Shown piece after piece: positions 41,866 to 52,749 of a DNA stretch of 64,000 nucleotides (the stretch's first letter is position 1; each line of letters begins with the position of its first letter). Source of the DNA: Phialophora verrucosa (lineage: Eukaryota > Ascomycota > Eurotiomycetes > Chaetothyriales > Herpotrichiellaceae); NCBI GenBank assembly GCA_002099365.1, contig MSED01000005.1, positions 2,356,001 through 2,420,000 on the forward strand, read 5' to 3'. The notes under the pieces were generated by a model. The model saw nothing but the letters and a program-made list of their open reading frames with translations. It made no database searches and was not told the origin of the DNA. The position numbers and the translations under genes were made by a program.

Positions 41866-43631
41866 TGTTGGCTGAGATTGTGATGGATGTGTTTTACTGT
41901 AACTCGTATTTATGGCTAGGGGATGGTCCTGGAATGACGATCGAATGACATGTACGAGTATGGTCTACCAGGGTCGACTACCGTGCATAATAGCTACGGC
42001 CCACAGTGGATGAACGGTGTCAAGGGTGGTGTGGCCTGACCGTCCAGAGCTTGGGGGGGCGGCACCGTTTCGCCAAAGCAAGGCAGTCAGTCACCTTTCG
42101 CCAGTCACGTTGTTGCACGGGGGGATATGATCAGATGAGAGGGATGGATCTGGACTACATCTGCCCGCAACTCTTCCTGTGGTGATGGAAGATGGCTGCA
42201 TCGGAAGTTCCGTTCTGAAAACTAAAAGTACGATGGGGGATGGCACTGCTTACATGGTTACCGGAACGTCCCGAAGGACCGCCGGAAAAAAATATACGCC
42301 GATTTCTCTCCGCAGTGATTTGTTGTCAGGTATCAGACGTACGAGTAGACAGAACAGATCCCATGGTGATAGCAGAGCTTCACATCCATGCGTGGTGGGA
42401 ACGAATGTGATGCGGCGAGATCGAGCTGATGGCCAGATCTGGAACCGGTGAAACCACCTGCACGCAGATTCAGGGGACAACAAAGAATGATCTCGCTGGC
42501 TGTTAAGCGGAAGTACTAAACATATTGTGACAACCTAGGTACGGCCAGCAGAGAGTGCAATATGCCAACGTAGCTTGAGCGGACCAGCAGGTAGATATAT
42601 CCAACACCTCCCGAAGTCTGGTCATCAACGAGCCATGTCTTCGCGATCTCTGTCGAGCGGAGGATGACACCCATCTTGGTCCGCCCTTGCAGAGTATCGA
42701 ATTATTGACCAACACCAAAGCTCGAACACGACAACAATGCGGTAAGCTCACTTGTAGTGTCCTCGAAACCAATGCTTGGTCGGGTCGAACAGCATGCGTG
42801 AAGTCTCCAACCACGCCTTAACAGATAACGTCGCCACGGCTGGTGCAATGGTATCATGCAGGGCATCGTCTTACAAGGTCAAAAGGAGGCATGTTGGGCC
42901 TCGCATCACGATCGTGGTGGTAGTAGCAGGGGTGTGAGAGATGTAAAGGTTTTCCGGATTTCACTCCTCAGGGCGAGTCCGGGTTTGTTTTATGAACCCT
43001 CCAAGAACACGAGTTCACAGCAAAACAGAACGCGGCATCGTCTGCAGACTGTTCTCAGGTAATTGATTAGCGATGGGCAATATGAAAGCACTCTTCTTAT
43101 TAATGCTTCACGGGATGCTCTGTCTGTGGTCACAGGAGTGGCTGCTGGGAACCATCTCAGTCGCTGCGCGGACGAGGCGGCCGCACGTAGGAGAGATACG
43201 GCTGTCGAATAGGAGATCTTAACTCCGAAGAAACCCGCAACACAGACTGTTCGAAGGTCCCGCACAAGAGGACAAGCGACTCACAAAGGCCGAGGAGTTC
43301 GCGAGGTGACCAATGGGCTCTGGAGATGCATGACATCAGAGGGCTGGAGTGGGGAAGCCTCCAGCTGCAACAGAGGCAAATCTGGCAACCGCGTAACGCC
43401 GAGTACGCAGGGAGATATGGACGTGTCGACGGGCCCAAGAAGGGGAGAGTCTACTGACTTCATGATGGACAAAGTCCGTTCGTTTCTAAGCAGCTTTCCT
43501 GTGGGATTCTCCACCTGACCAAGTTATATATTTGTGGTTCCTCAGCCTCGCTCCGTCTCTCCCTCACAATCACTTCCAACTCCTACTTCCACTTCCACTT
43601 CCACTCCACTTCTATCTTCCAACAGTGAACA
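41866..43631. other. Intergenic, 1.8 kb
   Basis: No gene recognised. The right end is the promoter of the aldo/keto reductase, with a TATA-like element at 43525-43531 and a CT-rich run (TTCCAC repeats, 43587-43606) just before the start. Confidence 0.5.
43525..43531 (+). promoter_or_regulatory. Possible TATA box of the aldo/keto reductase
   Basis: TATATAT in AAGTTATATATTTG, about 100 bases before the ATG, followed by a pyrimidine-rich tract as is common at fungal transcription starts. Confidence 0.45.
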
Positions 43632-44717
43632 ATGGCACCGCAACTTCCGACCCGCAAGCTCGGCAAGAATGGCCCTGAAGTCACAGCCCTCGGCTTCGGC
43701 CTAATGGGCCTGTCAGCATTCTACGGCAAACCCAAGCCCGATGAGGAACGATACGCCTTCCTCGACCATGTGTACAACTCTGGAGAGCGGTTCTGGGACA
43801 CTGCGGACATGTATGGCGACAACGAAGATTTGCTCGGCCGTTGGTTCAAGAAAAACCCCGGTCGGCGGGAGGAGATCTTCCTTTGCACCAAGTTTGCCAA
43901 CTATGTCGACCCAAAGACTGGAGAGAGATCCGTGAAGAACGAGCCAGAGTATATCAGACAGGCTATTGACAAATCCTTGCGCCGGCTGGGTGTTGACCAT
44001 ATTGATCTGTATTACTGCCACAGAGTGCAAGCCAGTCAGCCCATCGAGATCACGGTGAGGGCCATGAAGGAGTTGCAAGATGCTGGCAAGGTCAAGTATC
44101 TGGGTCTGAGCGAGTGCAGTGCAGACACTCTCAGGAGGGCTTGCAAGGTAAGGGAGGGCTATGCTTGCGGAAGCCAACGTCCGCTAACAGTCAATCAGGT
44201 CGTGCACATCGACGCCGTGCAAATCGAATACAGTCCGTTCTCCATGGACATCGAGAATCCCCAGATCAACCTCCTCAACACATGCCGAGAGCTTGGCGTC
44301 GCCGTCGTGTGTTACTCACCACTCGGTCGTGGCTTCCTGACTGGCAGCATCCGAAGCCGGAGTGATTTCGAAGAGGGCGACTTCCGCACCTTTGCACCAA
44401 GATTCAGCGAAGAGAACTTCCCCAAGAACTTGAAGCTGGTGGACGACTTGAAGGCCCTGGCCGATGAGAAGGGTTGCACGCCAGGCCAGCTTGTGCTGGC
44501 TTTCCTCATGGCTCAGGGTGACGATATCATCCCGATCCCCGGCACAACCAGAGTGAAGAACTTTGACGAAAACATGGGTGCTCTGAATGTCAAGATCTCG
44601 AGGGAAGACAATGCGAAGATCAGAAAGGTGATCGACGCGGCCGAGGTTCATGGTGGTCGGTATCCCGAAGCGTTTGCAAAGGCATTGTTCGTGGACACCG
44701 TCCCACTGAAGGAGTAA
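43632..44717 (+). CDS. Aldo/keto reductase
   Basis: NADPH-dependent reductase of the AKR superfamily, closest in pattern to the fungal/plant pyridoxal-reductase or auxin-induced-protein-like group (AKR8/AKR13). Exons 43632-44147 and 44199-44717 around a 51-base intron (gtaagg, branch gctaac, aatcag), 344 residues. The catalytic tetrad is Asp 56, Tyr 61 (FWDTADMYGDNE), Lys 87 (LCTKFA) and His 130 (YYCHRV). VQIEYSPFSMD and YSPLGRGFLTGSI continue the barrel, and IPIPGTTRVKNFDEN binds NADPH. The intron is a multiple of three and contains no stop, so if left in it would add 17 residues. The substrate is not known. Confidence 0.94.
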   Translation: MAPQLPTRKLGKNGPEVTALGFGLMGLSAFYGKPKPDEERYAFLDHVYNSGERFWDTADMYGDNEDLLGRWFKKNPGRREEIFLCTKFANYVDPKTGERSVKNEPEYIRQAIDKSLRRLGVDHIDLYYCHRVQASQPIEITVRAMKELQDAGKVKYLGLSECSADTLRRACKVREGYACGSQRPLTVNQVVHIDAVQIEYSPFSMDIENPQINLLNTCRELGVAVVCYSPLGRGFLTGSIRSRSDFEEGDFRTFAPRFSEENFPKNLKLVDDLKALADEKGCTPGQLVLAFLMAQGDDIIPIPGTTRVKNFDENMGALNVKISREDNAKIRKVIDAAEVHGGRYPEAFAKALFVDTVPLKE

Positions 44718-45117
44718 GGAGGCTGGGTTAAGAAATGAATGAAGAAGATCCGAGGTGAGAGATTTTCCCATTCGCCACGTCGAAGTGGAGAGGTGTGAGC
44801 GATAGCATCCCTGTACGAAGTATCCCCGTAGCCAGAAAAGGATGTTCCTCCAAACCAAGATTCGATACTCATACAGAAGCGACTTCCCAGTCACGCCGCG
44901 GGTATATGCGCGAATCCCGACGCCAGAGCAGAGATAAAAAGTAATCAGCGCCGCACCAGCGCGCACACCGACGGCCAAGCAGAGATGAGATATCCCAAGC
45001 CATCATCGCCTGCAATGGCAATAGCACAATCACAATCACAATCACAATCAACTCGCTCTCGCTCTCCCTCTCGTACGCTCAAGCGCGTGTTGCTTATTGC
45101 GTATCACCACTCACCAC
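44718..45117. other. Intergenic with CACAAT microrepeat
   Basis: Between two convergent genes. A (CACAAT)4-like run lies at about 45025-45049 followed by CTCGCTCTC-type low complexity. No gene. Confidence 0.5.
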
Positions 45118-45345
45118 TTACTCTTCAAAGTCCTTCATCTTCGGCACGCGCCACATCCTCCTCGGTCCCAGAGCCTGGGTCTCGATCTTGATGTTGAACA
45201 GCGGCGTTCGCGGCTGATTGCGCAAGAATAGGTGATAATTCCCTTTGACGCGGCTCATGGCCCGCCGGGTCTGGGTCTTCTGGTGGTCGAGGACGATGCT
45301 GTTGTACGTGTATGAGAAGCTGAAGGGGCGAGGAGGGCGGGGCAT
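45118..45345 (-). CDS. 75-residue basic protein, unknown
   Basis: From the ATG at 45345: MPRPPRPFSF, then basic stretches (HQKTQTRRAMSRVKG) and a C terminus with GPRRMWRVPKMKDFEE. No hydrophobic helix. The size and basic charge would suit a small mitochondrial ribosomal or RNA-binding protein, but I cannot name it. It lies head-to-head with the epsilon-COP gene, 493 bases apart. Its composition is more protein-like than the surrounding frames, which is the main support. Confidence 0.5.
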   Translation of the reverse strand: MPRPPRPFSFSYTYNSIVLDHQKTQTRRAMSRVKGNYHLFLRNQPRTPLFNIKIETQALGPRRMWRVPKMKDFEE

Positions 45346-45838
45346 GGTGGAGGGAGGGACGAGGTGAAGGGAGGAACGAGGTGAGCGAGTGAGCGAGTGA
45401 ATGCAGCGGCTGGTCCCACACGGGAGGGAGTGGCTATTTGGGTGGGTGGGTTGGATTGGACTGTTTCGCACTGTATGTATGCTGTGTACGACAGGGGCGG
45501 GTGCTTGGAGTTTGGATCGGTGAGTATACGTTCGTGGGAAGGACAGGCGTGGTGTGGGCGAGCATTCAGATGTCCATTGAAAGTACCTACTCCGTACCTT
45601 GTAACGAATCCAAGACCAACCACCCGTGAACTGTGACTGACTGACCGATTGACTGACTGCGGAAACATCAACTCGCCGTACTTGCCTCTTTGAAATAAAA
45701 TGTTGACACGGTACGGGGTGCGAATACGCCGTACAATGTCGACGACTTGCTATTCATTCCTAACACACCCAGCATTTGCAGAAGCCTAGCTGAATACACC
45801 GCACTACAATCGTCTCCCTCCTCCTCCTCTTCTTCACC
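45346..45838. other. Divergent promoter region
   Basis: Between the 75-residue protein gene and epsilon-COP; CT-rich run just before the epsilon-COP ATG. No gene seen. Confidence 0.4.
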
Positions 45839-46837
45839 ATGGATCCATTCTCCGGCGAAGGCGGTATGCTCACCATCCCCCCCCCACCCCACCACACCCC
45901 ACGGCTCTCCCTCTGCTACATCCAACCTGCGTAACTCCGTACTAATCAACGCGGGTCCCTAGAACTCCTCAACATCTCGACCGCCTTCTACACGCACGCC
46001 TACCAGGCCGTGCTCTCCTTCGACACCTCGGCCCTGTCGGCGGACAACAAACGCAACGCCCAGATCCTGAAATACCGCGCTCAAATCGCCCTCGGCCAGT
46101 CCCCCGCCGTCATCTCATCCCTCAAACAATCCCAGGACGCGGCCTCGCGCTCCATCGTCGCCCTCGCCCAGAACGCATCGGAGAATGGGCGGCAGTCCGC
46201 GCTGGAAACCGCACTGTCCCTCGCGGATTCGGACGGCGAGGACAGCGTGGTGCAGATCTGCGCCGGCACCGTCCTGGCCGCGCACGCCGAGTACGCCAAG
46301 GCCGTCGAGCTGCTCAGCAAGCACCAGGGCTCGCTCGAGGCCGTCGCCCTCCTGGTGCAGATCCACCTGTTACAACACCGCACGGACCTCGCCGTCAAGG
46401 AGGTCGCGGCCGCGAAGCGATGGGCCCAGGACTCGTTGCTCATCAACCTAGCGGAGAGCTGGACGAACGTGCGCGAGGGAGGCGCCGAGAAGTACCAGTC
46501 GGCGTATTACGTGTTTGAGGAGCTGGCCAGCGCACCTGGCTCGACCTCACCGACCGCGCTGGTCGGGCAGGCCGTGTCGGAGATCCACCTCGGCAGGCTG
46601 GAGGAGGCCGAGGCGGCGCTCCAGCAGGCCATGAGCCTGGAGAACGCGGACGTCCAGGCCGTGGCCAACAGCGTCGTGCTCGCCAGTGTGATGGGGAAGA
46701 AGGCCGATGTCGTGCAGGGCTTGTTGCAGCAGTTGAAGGAGAAGGACGAGGGGCATGCCTTGTTGAGGGATCTGGAGGAAAAGAGTCACTTGTTTGATGT
46801 GGCGAGCGCCAAGTATGCTCCGAAAGTTGCTGCATGA
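45839..46837 (+). CDS. SEC28: Coatomer epsilon subunit (Sec28)
   Basis: Epsilon-COP of the COPI coat, which binds alpha-COP and stabilises retrograde Golgi-to-ER vesicles. Exon 1 45839-45863 codes for MDPFSGEG; after a 99-base intron (gtatgc, branch actaatc, ccctag) exon 2 runs 45963-46837, 299 residues, normal for the family. The protein is a chain of TPR-like helical pairs: ELLNISTAFYTHAYQAVL, then ALVGQAVSEIHLGRLEEAEAALQQAMSLE towards the end, with NADVQAVANSVVLASVMGK and the terminal helix before KYAPKV. High Ala and G+C content. The start ATG follows TTCACC and is the only one in phase with exon 2. Confidence 0.93.
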
Positions 46838-48497
46838 GCTGAGAGCGAATAATTTGGCCGTCAGGCGTTAGGGGAAGCATACATATACTGAGGCTGAATG
46901 AGCAAGACCCGCTGACTGGTGACAAGTAAGTAACCAGTCGCATTTATGCCAAGCGGACGGCTTGGGAGCACTGGCAAGGAGGGTCGTGTTTTCACGACGA
47001 TACGAGTCTCAATGATAGCGTGGGGAATGCAAACAGCATGGTCACGGCGCTTTATAGATGACATTTCAAGTCCAGCGAGGGCTGTGACTCTCCATGGAAG
47101 GCGCCAGACAATTCCCACACCATGAGGGATGCCAAATGGCATGATTCCACAAACTACGCTGCTCCACCTCCTGTCCTTGTCTTTGGGAAAACCTGAAGGT
47201 AGCCGTTCGACCGTTGCTTGAGGGCAATGCCACATCGAGATCGGGATACATAGAACTGCATCTCGCCGGGACAGATCGTCGCGAGTGAACTGACGAGCAC
47301 ACGGGCGATGAACTTGAAAAGAAACAAGAAACGCCAAAGACCACAACGTGGCGTTTCAGCATCTCCACTCGGGGCAGGATGCAAGACCTCATGGATCGTG
47401 ATGCGCCTTGCTGGCGGTTGGGATCCTGCTCGACACCTCGCCTGTCGCTCTATTCGTGGGTCTCCTGGTCTTGCACATTCAAGGTGGCCTGGATCGCCCG
47501 GCTTCTCATCCTGCTTTAGGACTTAGAGCGAGGCGGCGGATCTCTTCCCGGTCGTCATCGAGATCCCCGATGTAATGGAGTGAGTGCCTGTGCCTGCTCG
47601 ACTAATGTTCGGTGCTGTGTGTGTGTCGAAGGGTCGGAATCAGTGTCCCGTTGGAATGACAGAAATCTCGATGTGAGGCTTTTCCAGTAAAGGCTAAGTT
47701 AGCCACACTGGTTGGTTCCAGCCGCGATTGCCGTTGGTCATAAGACCGAAGTGACAGGTGTCTGGAGATCGACGGGGTGTTCCTGTTCTGCTGTACCGGA
47801 GTGGATTCTGATGCCATCCAAGGCGAACTTAGCGAGACAAAAAGGAAGAGTTGTACAATATCAAGACCCGACGACCTTGGCACGGGCAATGCTGCGCCGG
47901 GATGCCATGGCCCAATGCTGCTGCAGTCTCTATCAGCGGTTAGAGGGTGCGGGAGGCAGCGTCGAGATGAGAACACTACGATAGGGGTCATAACACGGGC
48001 CAGCAGATGAAGAGCCTAATCCGCTCTTGAGATGAGGATGGCTTCAGGTTGGAAGAGAATCAAGTCAGCGTAGGTGGCGAGGTTGGAATCTCAGCTCACT
48101 CTGTATTTGCAAACGATTCCCTTTGGTTTTGGCCAGCCGTTCAGCATGGGTCGTCTCGCGTAATTTACAACGCCCTCGATAAGCTCCAAGGCCTTCTGTC
48201 CCTTGACATGCTCGGATATCATTTGATGTCGCAAGACTCAAACAAGCTTTGCCAATTTGACTGTTGCCCTCGACTTCTCGACGGGAAGGGGGGTGGGGGT
48301 AGCATCCGGGACTCATTGCTTCAGCGACACCATTCCCCTGCTCAGCTCGGCTCAAACTTTCGACAATGGGGAAGCGCATGATGGTCAACAAGTCTCAATA
48401 CCATTCTGGGAAGACTCAAGTCCCACGTGCTCACCATGAGAGGCGCATTTCCGCTTTTGCTTGGTCGCGTTAGGGAGCCAGCCTCTTTCCTGGGTAA
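46838..48497. other. Intergenic, 1.7 kb
   Basis: Convergent 3' ends at both sides (epsilon-COP and bZIP). Short frames on both strands are not protein-like. No gene or element recognised. Confidence 0.5.
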
Positions 48498-50174
48498 TCA
48501 TGATGTCGATGACGGAACACCTTTATCTCTCTTCGTTGTCACCGGACTCGGCGTAACTCCCCTGGGCTCCCTGATCGGAATTTCCCCCGCCTCTACCAGC
48601 TCTGGAAAAGTCTCCGCGAACAGTGGTCCTAAGCTCCAATTTTCGAGGCGACGAATATGCCGCTCAAAGACCGGATTCATGACGGGTTCATCATGCTCAG
48701 ATGTGCTCAGGAGACAGTCGACCGCATCGTAAGGCCAGTTGACACTGACGCCCGTAGTAAAAGGGATGAACCAGTTATCGAAGGGATAGTGCTGCGAATT
48801 CGCGACGACCTTTTCGCGCAAGCCAGGCCACGGAAGGTGATCTACCCAGGCCGGATGGTAGATATATAACTGTATCGGGGTGGGACGTAGCCACTCGGGT
48901 AGCCGCTCGTAGTTCTCTTGGGTCGGATGGAGTTGCCACCGCATCAGACTAAACATGCAGAACAAGGTTGCTACCTGATTAGGCAGTTCTGCGATGTCGG
49001 GGAATTTAGAGATGATATCCGTCATAAACTGGGATAAAGGATCAAGCGCAGGGTTGCTCGAAGGGTTAAGGAGCGATGATACGGAAGGGTAAGAGGGTGG
49101 AACTGTCCCAGAGGCCCTGTTCGTGTCGCCTCCGCCCACACGCTTGTTGAAGTTGACGAGGAGGTTGTCAAGCGGACAGGTCGGCGCGCCAACTTTAGGG
49201 ACGACGCTCCACGGAGCTGCAGGGAGCTGCAACTGCTCGGATCGACCGCCGGTTAGTGGAGGATAAGCCGTATGCTTTCTTGACGGCGAGGTCTGTCGCG
49301 GAGGACGCAGACCATTGACGTTGCCAATGCCGGGCGGTTTGCCCAGCTTGCCCAGCCTGCCCAGCTTACCGAGCAAGAAGCTGAAGTTGACTCGCTCCCC
49401 ATTGTCACTCAGCTCGAGGCCTCGCTGAAGGTTGTCTCGCTGATGGTTGAGAGCTTCCCGTGATACAGGCCAAACCCGGTGCTCCTCCTCTGCTCCTTCT
49501 GCCGCTTCCACTGCCTCTGCTGCCTCTACTGCTTCCGCCGCCACTGCTGCCTCGACCGCTGCTGCTGCTTCAGCAGGTTGATATGCTGGAGCCTCCACCT
49601 GGCCCTGCGGCGTGTTGTGGGGCTCCGGCAAAGCTGTGCTTCCAGGTTGCGGTGTGGTGAAGTAAGCCGGATTGGGTGAAGCGCCGCCTGTCCCAGGCTG
49701 GACGTTGGAATTGGAATCTGGTCAGAGAGCCAGTAAGCAAAAGGCCGCAATTGGTTGCATGTTAAGAACCATACCAGGGCGTGCTGGGACCGTAACGATG
49801 CTCTCGATGATAGACATAACCACGGCCAGCTTCTCCCGGATCTCTTCATTCTCGGCTTCAACAGCCTTTTTCTGTCTGACGACTTCTAGCAGGTCTTGGT
49901 ATGGTCGTTGGGCTGTCAACTCGGCTATCCTACGCTCCAAGTTCACGATAGTATGCTTCGTGCGCTCTCGTATAGCGCGTTGGGCATCGCGGTCATTGGC
50001 ACGCTTTTTGGCAAGTTGCTCGGGGGTGAGGCCTGCAACCCCCCGTGACCCGGCGCCACTCGCTTTTCGCTTTCGGCCGGCCAGTGAGGTGGAGGACGGG
50101 GGAAACTCATTATTGTCGGCAGGTAGGGAAGGCGAGGCAGGAGAGGCGGTAGAGCGTCCTGTGTCGTGCTGCAT
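48498..50174 (-). CDS. bZIP transcription factor with DUF3425-type C-terminal domain
   Basis: Exons 50174-49775 and 49717-48498 around a 57-base intron (gtatgg ... gaccag), 539 residues. The bZIP lies at about 52-115: basic region AKKRANDRDAQRAIRERTK with the invariant Asn (60) and Arg (69), then heptads from LERRIAEL to VVRQKKAVEAENEEIREKL. A long central linker has an Ala/Glu/Val repeat (VEAAVAAEAVEAAEAVEAAEGA) and a GKLGRLGKLGKPPG repeat. The C-terminal 200 residues are the DUF3425 domain common in fungal bZIPs: MFSLMRWQLHPTQENYERLP, EWLRPTPIQL, HPAWVDHLPWP, IPFTTGVSVNWPYD and CLLS. The last residues after REPRGVTP are Ser/Thr-rich. Target genes are unknown. Confidence 0.92.
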
Positions 50175-50805
50175 GCTGGGCTTCCCGAGCTGACCAAGGA
50201 ATGGCTCGATGCAAGGTTTGAGTCAGTTGATGTGACGAAGTAGGAACAACCTTACTCGAGAGGACTCTTGAACACGCCTCTGCGCAGCCTCGGATCCGCC
50301 GAAAGGGTGGGGGAATAGGCGCGTGACTTTACGCACTAGGCGCCAAGCACCCGCGTGGGGGACTCTAACAGTACTATTGTGTTTACTGTATGCGGGTACT
50401 TGCCTCGCTACGCTATCTATTCATGTGGCATACGCGACGCCTCGATGTTACACGTGGGATTGAGCGTTGAGGGCTCTGGTCGGAATCTGATTGCCGAATC
50501 ATTTGGGCAGTGGTGAATAGCGGATTCTTGAACAATAAATCTGGGTCCTTTTTCGGGTATCCAAGAGCGCAGGTACCTGTCTATTTGAAGCTGTGAAAAA
50601 TGATAATGAAAGCATACTTGATGACCCTCGCCAACCATCCACAGGAGCATGAGTCTGCACCACGATACCAGCTAATGAGAAGGTAAAGATGAAATCAGCT
50701 GGACCTCGTGCCCTCGACTTTCGGTTGGTCCTCTCCACCGTCTGGGCCTTGGTTCCTCGCTGTTAGGAACCTTGATGTCATGACATCTCCCATTCAGCCT
50801 CTCCT
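50175..50805. other. Intergenic, 0.6 kb
   Basis: Promoter of the bZIP gene and 3' end of the F-box gene. No gene seen. Confidence 0.4.
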
Positions 50806-52746
50806 TCACTTGCTCAGCCAGTGGTTGGAGCATTTGAACATATTTTCAACCTCCATGATCACAGGGTAGCTGTAGTGGCCGCCCTTCGCGACAGGTTCAT
50901 GGCGGAAGACGACTTCTGCGATATTTTCACCGCCGAAGTACCCATGATCATCGTTGGGAAGGCAGTCTGCCAACTCTTTGCGATTCGCCTCGACTTCTTC
51001 GTGAGCAGCGACTGATTGGAGTTCGGCGGGCCGGGTTGCTTGGTCGATGCCCTCCACGTGTTCTTCCATTGCTCCTTGCTTGGGTGGAATACAATTGCCT
51101 TCCAGACTAGCGAGGTGCCGATTCCGCTCTTTGTCCAAGAGTCTTCCGTTGAGCTTGAGGAACATCGACATGTCTTTACCTTGCTTTTCAGCTGCTTTCC
51201 CCGCTATATTCAAGTCATATTCGTATCCCACAAACCCTAGCTTGCTCCGACTGAATTGTATAAAGTCCGTTCTACCGAGAACTTCTCCAATCGCAACATC
51301 ATTGTCAAGTTCCTTTGGCATTTTCTCCACGGTCGCCGTCTTTCTGCTGACAGAATCATACAGCTGCCGAGCATCTCTATGCACAAAAAGATCGGTGGCA
51401 TAGAATCGAGTGACAGACGGAGAGAGCGCCTCGATGAACTCATTGGCGAACCACGGTGACTTGGAGTGAATATGAAGTTCGACCAGCTGAAGAGACTGTA
51501 AGCGGGAAACGCAGTCTTTTAAGGCTCCCATAAAACTCGCATAGTGGTGATGATCTTCGGAAATAGGGCCATGGACGCAAACTCGAAGCTCTCTCAGTCT
51601 CCTGGTTTCGTTGGGCATTCGGGACAGCAGATGTGCTGCCTGACCAATAAAGCTGACTGGCCTGGCATGGGATTGGAACGCCGCATCTGGGATGGTCAAT
51701 TCCAAGCTCTCCAACGTCTTGCCGACTTTCAATATGATTTGGCTTGCGGTGAAAATCGCGTTTGCATCAACTCGGAGTTCTTTGACCGGAGGCATATCGC
51801 GATCTACTGGCCAGGCCAGACTACCCAACCCCAGGCCCGGACAAACTTTGTATTGATGATGCAGCGCAGTTCGAGGGTCTGCAGAAACGTACAGTTTCTC
51901 CAGCTGTGGCTTGTTCTTGAGCACATGAGCCTCCAACAACGGCATGTTGAGATTGTCCAGGACGAGGACCTTGAGATATTGTAGCCATAATATCCCATTG
52001 ACCAGTGTAAGGCGTCTGCGATAATGCTGTCCGTCAACCTGCAGTCTCCCCTTCAGGGGCACGATCGACATTTCGTGTTTTCCACAACCGTGGCCAATCG
52101 AGCTGGTTCTGACACCATATCCGTCTGGTCCGACGCCAAAGAGATGGAGCTCTTCAAGTTGAGTTGATAGTCTCAGGACTTGGGCCATCTGAGAGAAAAC
52201 ACTGCTCGGAGCATCGTGACGGATCTCCAGGAAGAGGCTCTTGACATTGTGGTAGGCATTGTTGTGAAGAACTGTGATGTCGAGTGTTCGTTTGATGAAT
52301 TCCTCAGACCGATTCGAAGGTACTAGGACCACGGGCTGATAGTTCCAGCGTCTCGATGTCTCGTGAAATGTTTGTCTGCAGGCAAGCTGGTAGTTTTCAT
52401 ACCCAGCCACAGGTCGAGCGCCAACGACTTCTTCTACTGGACTGAGAAGACACAGAATCGCATCACGTACTTCCTGAGGGATACCAAGTAGATGATTCGT
52501 GGGGTAACGAACACTAGAATGCCGAACTTCGGCAACTTGAGGTTTGAACCAGCCATCCGTCCGGAGGTCGTGGCTCTTCTTCGAGGCTTGAGCAACGGCA
52601 GCCCAGCTGCGAAGCCGTGAGCCTTTGTCATCTTGCGCTTCATGAGCTTCGTTGATGTCTTGCTCCGTCCGATCGCTCTTACGAAGTAGATTACTTCTGA
52701 TCTGAGATCGATTCAGATTGGGACGAATGACGGCTGTTTCGACGGA
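50806..52746 (-). CDS. F-box-type protein with LRR-like repeats; 5' end unresolved
   Basis: A continuous frame of 646 codons. Near its start PTNHLLGIPQEVRDAILCLLS matches the F-box pattern (L-x-x-I-P-x-E-[IV]-x-x-x-I), so it should link targets to an SCF ubiquitin ligase. The following 450 residues contain irregular leucine-rich segments (LRLSTQLEELHLFGV, LQYLKVLVLDNLNMPLLEA, KTLESLELTIPD, LQSLQLVELHIHS), as in many fungal F-box proteins. The frame is open back to a TGA at 52747-52749 with no ATG before the F-box, so the true first exon lies upstream, perhaps using the ATG near 52830 (MALSIANQQ) and a short intron whose borders I could not fix. The C terminus is hydrophilic. Confidence 0.75.
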   Translation of the reverse strand, partial: SVETAVIRPNLNRSQIRSNLLRKSDRTEQDINEAHEAQDDKGSRLRSWAAVAQASKKSHDLRTDGWFKPQVAEVRHSSVRYPTNHLLGIPQEVRDAILCLLSPVEEVVGARPVAGYENYQLACRQTFHETSRRWNYQPVVLVPSNRSEEFIKRTLDITVLHNNAYHNVKSLFLEIRHDAPSSVFSQMAQVLRLSTQLEELHLFGVGPDGYGVRTSSIGHGCGKHEMSIVPLKGRLQVDGQHYRRRLTLVNGILWLQYLKVLVLDNLNMPLLEAHVLKNKPQLEKLYVSADPRTALHHQYKVCPGLGLGSLAWPVDRDMPPVKELRVDANAIFTASQIILKVGKTLESLELTIPDAAFQSHARPVSFIGQAAHLLSRMPNETRRLRELRVCVHGPISEDHHHYASFMGALKDCVSRLQSLQLVELHIHSKSPWFANEFIEALSPSVTRFYATDLFVHRDARQLYDSVSRKTATVEKMPKELDNDVAIGEVLGRTDFIQFSRSKLGFVGYEYDLNIAGKAAEKQGKDMSMFLKLNGRLLDKERNRHLASLEGNCIPPKQGAMEEHVEGIDQATRPAELQSVAAHEEVEANRKELADCLPNDDHGYFGGENIAEVVFRHEPVAKGGHYSYPVIMEVENMFKCSNHWLSK

Positions 52747-52749
52747 TCA

